NCBI RefSeq assembly: GCF_024710845.1 | Contig: NZ_JANJTZ010000054.1 | Location: 18,570 to 82,569, forward strand | Direction of reading: 5' to 3' | Length of the DNA stretch: 64,000 bases | Source of the DNA: Mesorhizobium sp. | GTDB taxonomy: Bacteria; Pseudomonadota; Alphaproteobacteria; Rhizobiales; Rhizobiaceae | Shown here: one piece after another, positions 55,975 through 64,000 of the stretch | How the letters are laid out: each line of letters begins with the position of its first letter | Position numbering within the stretch: position 1 is the stretch's first letter | Position numbers and translations under genes: made by a program | Notes under the pieces: model-generated | Databases searched by the model: none | What the model saw: only the letters and a program-made list of their open reading frames with translations | What the model was told of the DNA's origin: nothing

Positions 55975-57381
55975 GTGACGGACCAGCCTGCAATCAAGAC
56001 CGACTGGCGCGCGTTGTGGGCGAGCGGCGACCTTGGCCTGTTCTGCTTCGTCAGCCTTGGCATTCTCCTGCACGCAACCATGGAGACGATGATCGCGACG
56101 ATCATGCCGGCCATGGTCAAGGACCTTGCGGGTGTCACGCTCGTTGGCTGGACCTTCGCTGTCTACGAACTCGGGGCGATCGTCGCGGGCGCGGCGGCCG
56201 GGCGACTGGTCTCCTACGTTTCCCTGCGCACCAACATGGTCGGCGCGGCCATGCTCTACGGCGTCGGCGCGCTCGTCTGCGCAATCGCACCTTCCATGCC
56301 GGTCCTGCTGGCCGGACGTCTTGTCGAGGGCATGGGCGGAGGCGCGCTCGTCGCGCTCGCTTATGTCTCGGTCGAACGGCTCTTCTCGCGAACGATCTGG
56401 CCGCAGCTTTTCGCCATCATGTCGGCGGTTTGGGGCGTGGCCGCGTTCGGTGGGCCCCTGCTCGGCGCGCTGATCTCGACCGCCTTCGGCTGGCGCTGGG
56501 CCTTCGGCGTCTTCACCGTCGCCGGCTTCGCGATGGCGGCGGTGAGCTTCCTGGTGCTGCGCATGCCCGAGGCTCGTCGCGTCACGGGGGGAGAACCGCC
56601 GCCTTTCCCTTATGCCGCGCTGGCGACGCTCGCGGGCGCCGTGATCCTGATCGCCTTCGCCGGTGTCGATGTGAGTCCTTACCGCTCGACGGCGCTCTTC
56701 GTCGCGGGTGTGATCGGCCTCGCGTTGTTCTTCAGGGTCGACGCTCTCATGCCGCGTTCGCGCCTGTTCCCCCGTCGGCCGTTCGACTGGTCGACCCGCC
56801 TCGGCGCCGGCATAACGATGGTCGCCACGCTGTCCGTCTCGACCGTTTCCTTCGCCATCTATGCACCGCTGCTGCTGACCAGCCTGCACGGGATTCCGGT
56901 TCTAACCGTCGGCTACATCATCGCCGCCGAATCGATCGCCTGGTCGATCCTGTCGATCCTGGTCGCCGGGGCCCCTCCCCGCCACGAGCGACTGATCATC
57001 GTCGGCGGCGCGTTCATGATCGCCGCTGGACTGGCCGGCTTCTCGATCGCCATTCCGGCGGGAAACATCCCCGCGATCCTGTTCTGCGCCCTCTTGCAGG
57101 GCGGCGGCTTCGGCATCGCCTGGCCATTCGCGACGCGCATCATCGTCGCCTCGGCGCCGGCGGAGGAAAGCACGATCGCCTCGTCGGCGGTGCCGGCGAT
57201 GCAGCGCATCGGCTATGCGACGGGAGCGGCCGCGGCCGGAATCGTCGCCAACACCAGCGGCTTCGCCGACGGGCTGACGGGCGAGACTGCTGCGAACGTC
57301 GCCCGCTGGCTGTTCCTCGCCTTCCTGCCGCTGGCGCTCGTCGGCTGCGCGGCCGCGATCAGGATGTCGCGGGCAAAGTGA
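55975..57381 (+). CDS. MFS transporter
   Basis: Major facilitator superfamily exporter of 468 residues with 12-14 hydrophobic segments. Features: HATMETMIATIMPAMVKDLAG in the first helix, the motif-A-like loop GRLVSYVSLRTNM, and GRLVEGMGGGALVALAYVSVERLF typical of drug:H+ antiporters. GTG start with only a weak upstream AGAG. Substrate unknown. Convergent with the GNAT gene 15 bases beyond its stop; probably monocistronic. Confidence 0.9.
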   Translation: MTDQPAIKTDWRALWASGDLGLFCFVSLGILLHATMETMIATIMPAMVKDLAGVTLVGWTFAVYELGAIVAGAAAGRLVSYVSLRTNMVGAAMLYGVGALVCAIAPSMPVLLAGRLVEGMGGGALVALAYVSVERLFSRTIWPQLFAIMSAVWGVAAFGGPLLGALISTAFGWRWAFGVFTVAGFAMAAVSFLVLRMPEARRVTGGEPPPFPYAALATLAGAVILIAFAGVDVSPYRSTALFVAGVIGLALFFRVDALMPRSRLFPRRPFDWSTRLGAGITMVATLSVSTVSFAIYAPLLLTSLHGIPVLTVGYIIAAESIAWSILSILVAGAPPRHERLIIVGGAFMIAAGLAGFSIAIPAGNIPAILFCALLQGGGFGIAWPFATRIIVASAPAEESTIASSAVPAMQRIGYATGAAAAGIVANTSGFADGLTGETAANVARWLFLAFLPLALVGCAAAIRMSRAK

Positions 57382-57396
57382 TCCGGCGGCGCGCCT

Positions 57397-57876
57397 TCAG
57401 TCCAGCGGTTTTGCCATGTTGATCGAGTGCGGCCGGAAGCCGAACTTGCGATAGGTTTCGACCGCGCCATCATTGCCTTCGATGACATGCAGCATCATCC
57501 GCGACAGGCCCCGCGCGCGCGTCAGCCTTTCCGCCTCGGCCAGCAGAAGGTTGCCGATGCCCTGGCCGCGGTGCTTCTTGGCGACGACCAGCGCATCGAC
57601 CTTGCCGTAGCGCCGCAGCGTCTCGAAGACGTAGCTCTCGCCGGTGGCGACATACCAGATCAGCAGCCCCGCCACCTCGCCGTCTCGCTCGGCCAGAACA
57701 ACGGCGGTCTCGCCGCCGGCGAGCATCTCCTCGGCTTCGATCGCACCGATCTGGGCGGTCTCGACGTCCGTGCGCGATTCGCCGGAGATGGCGTTCTCGT
57801 GGCGATTGAGCTCAAGCAGGAGGCCCGCGACGGCAGCTCGGTCGGACGGCTGGTACGGCCGCAGGATGATGCTCAC
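57397..57876 (-). CDS. GNAT family N-acetyltransferase
   Basis: Acetyl-CoA-dependent acetyltransferase of 159 residues. The acetyl-CoA loop is VVAKKHRGQGIGNLLLAEAERLTRARG (Q/RxxGxG/A type), then LHVIEGNDGAVETYRKFGFR. The correct start is the GTG at 57876, which overlaps the stop of the lipase-like gene as GTGA; the 251-residue track ORF extends into that gene in another frame. The acceptor is not predictable. Confidence 0.9.
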   Translation of the reverse strand: MSIILRPYQPSDRAAVAGLLLELNRHENAISGESRTDVETAQIGAIEAEEMLAGGETAVVLAERDGEVAGLLIWYVATGESYVFETLRRYGKVDALVVAKKHRGQGIGNLLLAEAERLTRARGLSRMMLHVIEGNDGAVETYRKFGFRPHSINMAKPLD

Positions 57877-59315
57877 GGCTGACCGGCCCCAGTGCGGAGC
57901 AGGTCCAGTGCCTCCCTGAGCGCCTGCAGGTGCGCCTCGCCCTTGGCGTTCGCCGCAGCGCCGACCGCATCCGCGTCGGCATCCGTCGACCAGTAGTAGG
58001 TGTGCGTGAACAGGCGCGGGCTGAACCACGATTTGCGTCTGCGGATCGCCACCTGAAACTCCTTTATGCCCCAGCCGAAGTTCTCGCGCAGGGATCCCGA
58101 GATCGGGTCGCCGCTCCACAGCAGATTGCCGAGGTCGTAGATATTGGTCCACCGCGTCGCCGCGAAGCAGGCCGCGTGATGCACTGCCCAGACTTTCCGG
58201 TCGCTGTTGTATCTGATCTCCGGCTTTGTCGCCTCATCGGATTGCGGCGGCGAGGTCGAGAAGAGCCGCTCGACGATGCCCAGCCTCAACTCCTTGGGGT
58301 CGTGGGCGAGGAGGAATTCGGCGTGGGTGAGCGGGCTGCCCACTGTGACAAAATCGCTGATCTTCCAGGGCGACGCGCCGCGCAGCCGCAGGGTCCGGTA
58401 GAGGTCCCACTGGGCCGCCCGCAGCTCGGAAACATCCCTGCCGGCGGGCGACGACCCGTCGGCGAGCGTCGCGAAACGGCCGGCCCCGCGCACGACCTTC
58501 ATCAGCGCACCGTCCTTCGCCACGGTCATGTCGCGCGGCCGCCGCTCATCCCACAGGAGCTGCAACAGGTCGTAGGCGATGATCGAGCCGAGGCTGTGGC
58601 CAACGAGAACGATCCGGTCGTATTCGGGATCGTTCGAGAGATTGCGCAGCAGTTCGAGGCCGCGTTCGCGCACGGCCGCTCGTTGCGACACTGTCTCCGG
58701 CGTCGCCCGCGCATAACTTGCGACGTCGCCCAGATAGGGCAGGAACACGCGGTCAACGAGCCAGGACAATAGTGCTGCGACGGCGGCGACGATCACCGCG
58801 AGGAGTGGATTGAGTACGGCCGAGACCGCCACGAGAAGCGCGATCAGGCCATAGACCATGGCTGCAACGACCGTCGCGCGGTAGATCGGCAGCGCGTTGC
58901 GCGGGATCGTGCTCTTTTCGCGCCAGAGCAGTTCGCTGATCCAGGCGTAGAGGCGCGACCGCGTATTTCCCTGCGTGAGGTCCGCCCAGTAGAGCTCGTA
59001 GAAATCCGTCCGGATCTTGACCTTCAGCTCCTTCGGCGGATGGAAGACATAGGCGCTGACGATCCGCCGCAACTCGTGCGAGCCGGTTCGCTTGTCGGGA
59101 CTGATCCACGTCCTGGCGCCATTCGGATGGCCGGCCGCCTCGACCACCTTCGGATCGCGGATCCACACGCCGTCGACGAAGCTGCGCAGCGTCGACATGG
59201 GCCATTGCTCGCCCATGCCATGCACGACGACGACGGCCTGTTTCAACCGCGTCTCGCCCGGCGGCGGCCCGTCTTCCGGCTCCGTGGTCTCAGGGGCAAG
59301 CGCCAAGCGGTTCAC
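57873..59315 (-). CDS. Alpha/beta-hydrolase (lipase-like) membrane protein
   Basis: 480-residue predicted hydrolase. The oxyanion-hole strand is AVVVVHGMGEQWP (residues about 27-40) and the nucleophile elbow is VLVGHSLGSIIAYDLLQ, Ser near residue 238. Between them are two hydrophobic segments (residues about 145-190, VVAAMVYGLIALLVAVSAVLNPLLAVIVAAVAALLSWL), so the domain is probably tethered to the inner membrane. Candidate His of the triad in VWAVHHAACF. Lipase or esterase activity is inferred from the fold. It is coupled to the GNAT gene, and 92 bases after the PlsB-like acyltransferase. Confidence 0.8.
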   Translation of the reverse strand: MNRLALAPETTEPEDGPPPGETRLKQAVVVVHGMGEQWPMSTLRSFVDGVWIRDPKVVEAAGHPNGARTWISPDKRTGSHELRRIVSAYVFHPPKELKVKIRTDFYELYWADLTQGNTRSRLYAWISELLWREKSTIPRNALPIYRATVVAAMVYGLIALLVAVSAVLNPLLAVIVAAVAALLSWLVDRVFLPYLGDVASYARATPETVSQRAAVRERGLELLRNLSNDPEYDRIVLVGHSLGSIIAYDLLQLLWDERRPRDMTVAKDGALMKVVRGAGRFATLADGSSPAGRDVSELRAAQWDLYRTLRLRGASPWKISDFVTVGSPLTHAEFLLAHDPKELRLGIVERLFSTSPPQSDEATKPEIRYNSDRKVWAVHHAACFAATRWTNIYDLGNLLWSGDPISGSLRENFGWGIKEFQVAIRRRKSWFSPRLFTHTYYWSTDADADAVGAAANAKGEAHLQALREALDLLRTGAGQP

Positions 59316-59407
59316 TCCCTGCTGCGAGAAGCAAGCTTACTACGACCGTCGTGCAGGTGAAAGGCAGTGCCGCTCGCATGGCGGCCTTCGCCCCGTCTCG
59401 TCCCTTG

Positions 59408-60814
59408 TCAGACCAGGTGCGCGATCGAGTTGGCGTAGTACCGCAGCAGCAGCAGCTCGCGCATGTTGGCGCGGTAGAGTCCGAGTTCGCTGACGTCGAT
59501 CATGTGGCGCAGCGCAAGCATGCGAAGTCCCGCCGAGACGGCGTAATCACGGTCGGCGCGTGGGATGTGGACATGCGCGCCCTCGCCCTCGAGCCGGCTC
59601 ATCAGGGCGAAGATGGCTGACTTCAGCTCCGGCTCGCCGATCCACTCGTCGCCGCGCAGCAGAAAGACATGCGCGGCGAGCGCCACCGGCAGCACCGGGA
59701 CGATGGCGCCGACGGCCTTCATCAGATCGTCGGCCAGCAATTGCACGGCGCCGAAGCGCGCGTCTCTCGGCACCGCGCGGAACTCGATGCCGTGATCCTT
59801 CTGCCACTGGCCGAGCGAGATCGGCCTGCCGAACGACACGCAGGCATAGCCGAAGCGGTAGAGCTTGCCGCGCAGTCGCAGCCAGACGAGGTTCCAGACG
59901 AACGCGACGATCGCCAGCGGGCGGGCGCGGAAGTCGCGGCCGCTTGCTTCCTTCTCGGCGCGGGCAGTGAGGATGCGGTCCTCGATGACGCGGTCGTAGT
60001 TGAGCCCGACGGGCACGAAAACGATGTCGGCCTGCGCCGCGTCGAACTCGGCCACCATATAGCCGAGCAGGCCGAGCTTCGGCTCCTTCAACAGCCCGTC
60101 GCGGCTGAGCCCGCCCTCGGGGAACACCGCCTGCGTGACACCCTCGCGGGTCGCCATCGCCACATAGCGGCCGAGCACCTTGCGATAGAGCTCGTCGCCC
60201 GAATTGCGCCGAATGAAATAGGCGCCCATCGAGCGGATCAGGCTCTCGAGCAGCCAGATCCGAGCCCATTCGCCCACCGCATAGGACAGCGATGCGCGGC
60301 GCGAGGCCATATAGGTGACGAGCACGTAGTCCATGTTGGAGCGGTGGTTCATCACGAAGACCACGGTCGCGTCTGCCGGCACGGCCTTCAGCGCCTCGTC
60401 GTCGGAATAGCCGAGCCGCACGCGGTAGACGAACTCCGAGATCCAGCGGGCAACGCGCGTGCCGACGCCGAAATAGGCGGTGAGCGACAGCGACGGGACG
60501 ATCTCGTGGGCGTAGCGCCCGGCCCGCTTCATGACGACCGCCCGGGGTTCTCCCGTGGACCGGGCCTCGGTGTCGACGGCCTCGATCACCTTCGCATCGT
60601 AGATCAGCCGCTCGACCTGCGACTGGCGCTGCGTCAGCCGGAACGGACGGATGCGCGTGTCGAGCCGCTGGTTGAGCTCGTCGATGGCCTGGTTGACGCG
60701 GCGGCGGAAGAACCATCGCACCGACGGCGCAAAGACGCGGTCGACGACGCCGATGGCCGCGAAAAGGCACAGCAGCACCAGAAGCCAGACCGGAACGCCG
60801 ATGGACGTCGTCAT
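59408..60814 (-). CDS. Glycerol-3-phosphate acyltransferase-like protein (PlsB/PlsC superfamily)
   Basis: 468-residue membrane acyltransferase. N-terminal hydrophobic anchor VPVWLLVLLCLFAAIGVV; acyltransferase motif I VMNHRSNMDYVLV (His-X4-Asp) near residue 155, and motif III AVFPEGGLSRDG near 233. Motif II-like YFIRRNSGDELYR lies between. The order and size suit PlsB-like GPAT enzymes of alphaproteobacteria, which acylate glycerol-3-phosphate in phospholipid synthesis; the exact acyl acceptor is not proved. Upstream of the lipase-like and GNAT genes on the same strand. Confidence 0.85.
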   Translation of the reverse strand: MTTSIGVPVWLLVLLCLFAAIGVVDRVFAPSVRWFFRRRVNQAIDELNQRLDTRIRPFRLTQRQSQVERLIYDAKVIEAVDTEARSTGEPRAVVMKRAGRYAHEIVPSLSLTAYFGVGTRVARWISEFVYRVRLGYSDDEALKAVPADATVVFVMNHRSNMDYVLVTYMASRRASLSYAVGEWARIWLLESLIRSMGAYFIRRNSGDELYRKVLGRYVAMATREGVTQAVFPEGGLSRDGLLKEPKLGLLGYMVAEFDAAQADIVFVPVGLNYDRVIEDRILTARAEKEASGRDFRARPLAIVAFVWNLVWLRLRGKLYRFGYACVSFGRPISLGQWQKDHGIEFRAVPRDARFGAVQLLADDLMKAVGAIVPVLPVALAAHVFLLRGDEWIGEPELKSAIFALMSRLEGEGAHVHIPRADRDYAVSAGLRMLALRHMIDVSELGLYRANMRELLLLRYYANSIAHLV

Positions 60815-60912
60815 CGGGTGGTGCGGCTTGTCATGATGGCCCCTCCCTGACCGCTTGCCCGGCTGCCACCCTCTGCCATCTGGCGACGGCTAGCAAGACG
60901 GCTCACCGTAGG

Positions 60913-61305
60913 TCAGGGCGAGGCAATCGCGGACACGATGTCGGTCTGCGCGAAGTCGTTCCCCACATAGAGAAGCGGACAATTGCGTTCTTCGGCCAAC
61001 GCATAGGCGAAGCAATCGCCGAAATTCAGGGATGCGCGGTGATAGCCCTTGCCCCAGCGGCGGTAGGCGTCGGCGACAAGGCGGGATCTGGCCTCGGTAA
61101 CGTCGACGACTTGCAGACCATTGCCGCTTACAAGTTCCGCCATCTCGTCACGAATTCCACGGCCGCCCGCCACGATCATGGCTTCGGCGAAAGTGCCGGC
61201 CGAAATCAGGTTATCTTCGGAATCCCGCAGGACGTCGCGGCAGCGAATTGCATAGGCTTCGTTCAGGATGATGGCCATCAACGCGGATGTATCAACGACG
61301 ATCAC
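60913..61305 (-). CDS. PIN-domain toxin (VapC-like ribonuclease)
   Basis: 130 residues. Metal-binding acids are placed as in VapC: Asp in VVDTSALMAI, Glu in TFAEAMIVA, Asp in NFGDCFAYALA and Asp in VGNDFAQTD. It would cleave RNA when free of antitoxin. GTG start overlapping the antitoxin stop as GTGA, the usual coupled order of antitoxin then toxin. The pair sits between housekeeping genes and may be a single-module insertion. Confidence 0.9.
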   Translation of the reverse strand: MIVVDTSALMAIILNEAYAIRCRDVLRDSEDNLISAGTFAEAMIVAGGRGIRDEMAELVSGNGLQVVDVTEARSRLVADAYRRWGKGYHRASLNFGDCFAYALAEERNCPLLYVGNDFAQTDIVSAIASP

Positions 61306-61559
61306 CCGGGCAGGCCATCATCGCCATACAGGTAGTCCTGGCTTCGCGCCGCGCTGGGACCAGGCAGCGCCTTCTTGCTGCCTTCCTCCATGATCCTGGT
61401 CATCAGCACGTGCTTTTCGGCCGCGGTAGGCTTGGCCTTGACGGCAACCAGTTTCACGGCGGGTTGACCGTGACGCGTGAGAACAACCTCTTCGCCGCCT
61501 TCCGCGCGGCGGACGAGATCGGTGAGTTGGGCCTTGGCGTCGCTGACAGAGATTTCCAT
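61302..61559 (-). CDS. Phd/YefM-type (VapB-class) antitoxin
   Basis: 85 residues: N-terminal Phd/YefM dimer and DNA-binding block MEISVSDAKAQLTDLVRRAEGGEEVVLTRHGQPAVKLVAV, followed by a flexible C-terminus (GPSAARSQDYLYGDDGLPG) that would wrap the toxin. ATG start. Probably autoregulates the pair. Co-translated with the PIN toxin. Confidence 0.9.
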   Translation of the reverse strand: MEISVSDAKAQLTDLVRRAEGGEEVVLTRHGQPAVKLVAVKAKPTAAEKHVLMTRIMEEGSKKALPGPSAARSQDYLYGDDGLPG

Positions 61560-61603
61560 CGGAAAATAATGGTCCAGATGATGGTCCAGGTCAACGACGA
61601 CGA

Positions 61604-61630
61604 AAAAGCCCGGCGCGAGGCCGGGCTTTT
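61604..61630. terminator. Bidirectional terminator after pntB
   Basis: AAAAGCCCGGC (61604-61614) pairs perfectly with GCCGGGCTTTT (61620-61630) around a five-base loop, between the pntB stop and the antitoxin start. A-run on one side and U-run on the other allow use on both strands; on the minus strand it ends the pnt operon and so isolates the toxin-antitoxin unit from it. Confidence 0.88.
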
Positions 61631-61653
61631 CGATCAGTGCGACAGCGCTCGGA

Positions 61654-63054
61654 TCAGTGATCCAGCGCCTTGACGATTTCCTCGGTCATCTTCTTGGCGT
61701 CGCCGAGCAGCATCATCGTGCCGTCCTTGTAGAACAGCGTGTTGTCGATGCCGGCATAGCCGGAACCGAGCGAGCGCTTGACGAAGAGGCAGGTGCGCGC
61801 CTTGTCGACGTCGAGGATCGGCATGCCGTAGATGGGCGAGGACTTGTCGTCGCGCGCGGATGGGTTGGTCACGTCGTTGGCGCCGATGACGTAGGCGACG
61901 TCGGCCTGCGCGAACTCGCTATTGATGTCCTCGAGTTCGAACACCTCGTCGTAGGGCACGTTGGCCTCGGCCAAGAGCACGTTCATGTGGCCGGGCATGC
62001 GGCCGGCGACCGGGTGGATCGCGTATTTCACCTCGACGCCCTTGGCCTTCAGCTTGTCGGCCATCTCGCGCAGCGCGTGCTGCGCCTGGGCGACCGCCAT
62101 GCCGTAGCCGGGCACGATGATGACCTTCTGGGCGTTGGCCATCAGGTAGGCGGCGTCGTCGGCCGAGCCCTGCTTGACCGTGCGCTGGACGCCATCGTCG
62201 CTGGCGGCAGCAGCCGTCTCGCCGCCGAAGCCGCCGAGGATGACGGAGATGAACGAGCGGTTCATGCCCTTGCACATGATGTAGGACAGGATCGCACCCG
62301 AAGAGCCGACCAGCGCGCCGGTGATGATCAGCGCCAGGTTGCCGAGCGTGAAGCCCAGCGCCGCCGCCGCCCAGCCGGAGTAGGAGTTGAGCATCGACAC
62401 GACGACCGGCATGTCGGCGCCGCCGATCGGCACGATCAGCAGCACCCCGAGCGCCAGCGACACGATGACGATCAGCCAGAAGATCGTGTAGCTCTGCGTT
62501 ACGACCAGCATGACGATCAGGACCACCAGCGCGATGCCGAGCGCCGCGTTGATGACATGGCGCATCGGCAGCATGATCGGCTTGCCGGACATGCGTCCGT
62601 CGAGCTTGAGGAAGGCGATAACCGAGCCGGTGAAGGTGATCGCGCCGATGGCGACGCCGAGGCTCATCTCGACCAGCGCCTGGGCGTGGATGTCGCCGAC
62701 CTCGCCGATGCCGAAGCTGCTTGGCGCGTACATAGCCGCTGCGGCGACCATGACCGCGGCCATGCCGACGAGCGAGTGGAAGGCCGCGACCAGCTGCGGC
62801 ATCGAGGTCATGGCGATGCGCCGCGCCGTGACTGCGCCGACCGAGCCGCCGATGGCGAGGCCAAGGACGATCAGCCCCAGGCCGGTGGCCGACGGGGTGG
62901 CGAGCGCCAGCGTGGTGGCGATCGCAATGCCCATGCCGACCATGCCGTAGATGTTGCCCTGGCGGCTGGTGGTGGGATGCGACAGGCCGCGCAGCGCCAT
63001 GATGAACAGGACGCCGGAGACGAGATAGAGGAAAGAGGCGAAATTGGCTGACAT
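61654..63054 (-). CDS. pntB: NAD(P) transhydrogenase subunit beta
   Basis: Membrane plus NADP-binding subunit (domains II and III) of proton-translocating transhydrogenase, which reduces NADP+ with NADH at the cost of the proton gradient. 466 residues from ATG at 63054 (MSANFASFLYLVSG). About nine transmembrane segments with SLVGMAAVMVAAAAMY, then the NADP domain: VIIVPGYGMAVAQAQHALREMADKL, IHPVAGRMPGHMNVLLAEANVPYD and VIGANDVTNPSARDDKSSPIYGMPILDVDKA. Six bases after pntA2. Confidence 0.97.
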   Translation of the reverse strand: MSANFASFLYLVSGVLFIMALRGLSHPTTSRQGNIYGMVGMGIAIATTLALATPSATGLGLIVLGLAIGGSVGAVTARRIAMTSMPQLVAAFHSLVGMAAVMVAAAAMYAPSSFGIGEVGDIHAQALVEMSLGVAIGAITFTGSVIAFLKLDGRMSGKPIMLPMRHVINAALGIALVVLIVMLVVTQSYTIFWLIVIVSLALGVLLIVPIGGADMPVVVSMLNSYSGWAAAALGFTLGNLALIITGALVGSSGAILSYIMCKGMNRSFISVILGGFGGETAAAASDDGVQRTVKQGSADDAAYLMANAQKVIIVPGYGMAVAQAQHALREMADKLKAKGVEVKYAIHPVAGRMPGHMNVLLAEANVPYDEVFELEDINSEFAQADVAYVIGANDVTNPSARDDKSSPIYGMPILDVDKARTCLFVKRSLGSGYAGIDNTLFYKDGTMMLLGDAKKMTEEIVKALDH

Positions 63055-63059
63055 CGGCC

Positions 63060-63380
63060 TTACTTCTCTTTCTTCTTGTACATCGCCAGCATGCGCTGGG
63101 TGACGAGGAAGCCGCCGAAGATGTTCACGCTTGCAAGGATCAGGGCGAGGAAGCCGAAGATCATGGCAATGGTGGAGCCGGATGCAATGGCACCTGCTCC
63201 GACCGCCAGAAGCGCGCCCACCACGATCACCGAGGAAATGGCGTTGGTCACCGACATCAGCGGCGTGTGCAGCGCCGGTGTCACGTTCCACACCACGTAG
63301 TAGCCGACGAACACCGCCAGAACGAAAATGCCGAGCAACGAAATGAAGGGGTCAACCGAATGGGCGATGTTTTCCATCAT
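63060..63380 (-). CDS. pntA2: NAD(P) transhydrogenase subunit alpha part 2
   Basis: Membrane part of the split alpha subunit, 106 residues starting [12 protein letters not shown] at 63380 (ATG overlapping the pntA1 stop as ATGA). About three to four hydrophobic helices, including [45 protein letters not shown] and [20 protein letters not shown]. The split-alpha arrangement (pntA1-pntA2-pntB) is typical of alphaproteobacteria such as Rhodospirillum. Confidence 0.95.
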   Translation of the reverse strand: MMENIAHSVDPFISLLGIFVLAVFVGYYVVWNVTPALHTPLMSVTNAISSVIVVGALLAVGAGAIASGSTIAMIFGFLALILASVNIFGGFLVTQRMLAMYKKKEK

Positions 63381-64000
63381 TTCGCTCCCTGAAACATGGC
63401 ATGCACCAGCGCGCCGTCCCTGGCGATCATGGTGCCCTTGATGCATTCGTCCGCCTCGTCGATCGTGAGGCTGCCGTCCTTCTGCACCATCAGATCGAGG
63501 AAATTGGCGAGATTCTTGGCGAACAGCGGCGAGGCATTGCCCGCCAGCTTGCCGGCGAGGTTGACCGTCCCGACGATCGACACACCGTTGTGCACGACGA
63601 TACCGTCCGGCCGGGACAGCGGGCAGTTGCCACCGCGCTCCACCGCCAGATCGATGATCACCGAACCGGGCTTCATCGATTCGACCATCTCTTTGCTGAT
63701 CAGCACCGGCGCGGGCCGTCCGGGAATCAGTGCCGTGGTGATCACCACATCCTGGCCCTTCACGTGCTCGGCCACGAGGGCGGCCTGCGTGGCCTTGTCT
63801 TCGGCCGAGAGTTCCTTGGCATAGCCGCCCGAGGTGGCTGCGTCCGCCACATCGGCGAAAACGAACTTGGCGCCGAGGCTCTTCACCTGTTCTTCCGTTG
63901 CCTTGCGCACGTCGGTGGCCGAGACAATGGCACCGAGGCGGCGCGCCGTTGCAATGGCCTGCAGACCGGCAACGCCCACTCCCATGACGAACACCCTGGC
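63377..64000 (-). CDS. pntA1: NAD(P) transhydrogenase subunit alpha part 1, 5' end outside the window
   Basis: C-terminal two-fifths or so of the soluble NAD(H)-binding domain I. The dinucleotide fold is clear in [28 protein letters not shown], followed by [49 protein letters not shown], both highly conserved in PntAA/alanine dehydrogenase-type proteins. The frame is open to the window edge, so the gene continues upstream; the track's start codon is internal. Confidence 0.95.
   Translation of the reverse strand, partial: ARVFVMGVGVAGLQAIATARRLGAIVSATDVRKATEEQVKSLGAKFVFADVADAATSGGYAKELSAEDKATQAALVAEHVKGQDVVITTALIPGRPAPVLISKEMVESMKPGSVIIDLAVERGGNCPLSRPDGIVVHNGVSIVGTVNLAGKLAGNASPLFAKNLANFLDLMVQKDGSLTIDEADECIKGTMIARDGALVHAMFQGAK

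Overview
The window is GC-rich, tightly packed chromosomal DNA from an alphaproteobacterium, most likely Hyphomicrobiales (Rhizobiales) of the Mesorhizobium/Phyllobacteriaceae type. The pointers are a giant NdvB/ChvB cyclic beta-1,2-glucan synthase with its NdvA/ChvA exporter, a three-gene proton-translocating transhydrogenase (split pntA), a heterotetrameric sarcosine oxidase, a DUF992 protein, many ABC/TRAP uptake systems and palindromic intergenic mosaic repeats. I see no rRNA, tRNA, prophage, insertion sequence or CRISPR array. The taxonomic call is inference from gene content.

Layout. 1-12.6 kb: the end of a PhnF-type GntR regulator, ndvB (minus), ndvA (plus) and a class I/II aminotransferase. 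12.6-14.7 kb: a repeat-dense stretch holding an unknown membrane protein whose reading frame carries a repeat unit, and a small protein with a four-cysteine tail. 14.7-18.6 kb: a PotABCD/AfuABC-type ABC importer with its own promoter. 18.8-27.6 kb: a minus-strand operon (N-formylglutamate amidohydrolase-family enzyme, TRAP transporter dctQMP, glutamine-synthetase-like ligase, aldehyde dehydrogenase, iron-type alcohol dehydrogenase) divergent from an RpiR regulator. 27.7-32.1 kb: an RND efflux pair. 32.4-46.4 kb: a divergent acyl-CoA catabolic locus around a TetR regulator and a strong palindrome. Leftward run TetR, acyl-CoA dehydrogenase, two MDR oxidoreductases, a LivHMGF-type ABC transporter, an acyl-CoA synthetase and the binding protein; rightward run an SDR, a MaoC protein, an ACAD10/11-type phosphotransferase and a second SDR. 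46.4-53.8 kb: a GGDEF protein, sarcosine oxidase soxBDAG and a short Hsp70-like protein. 54.0-61.6 kb: rpsU, a TPR lipoprotein, a DUF992 protein, an MFS transporter, a GNAT/lipase/acyltransferase group and a PIN/Phd toxin-antitoxin pair. 61.6-64 kb: pntB, pntA2 and part of pntA1.

Two loci look most like under-described systems. The 18.8-27.6 kb operon has the complete enzyme set expected for breaking down an amino alcohol through gamma-glutamylation (ligase, alcohol dehydrogenase, aldehyde dehydrogenase, amidohydrolase) with a dedicated importer. The 32.4-46.4 kb divergon combines an acyl-CoA synthetase, an APH-fold phosphotransferase, an acyl-CoA dehydrogenase and SDRs, which is the enzyme logic of 4-hydroxy-acid (levulinate-type) catabolism. 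In both cases the enzyme families are read from the sequence, while the substrates are inferred.
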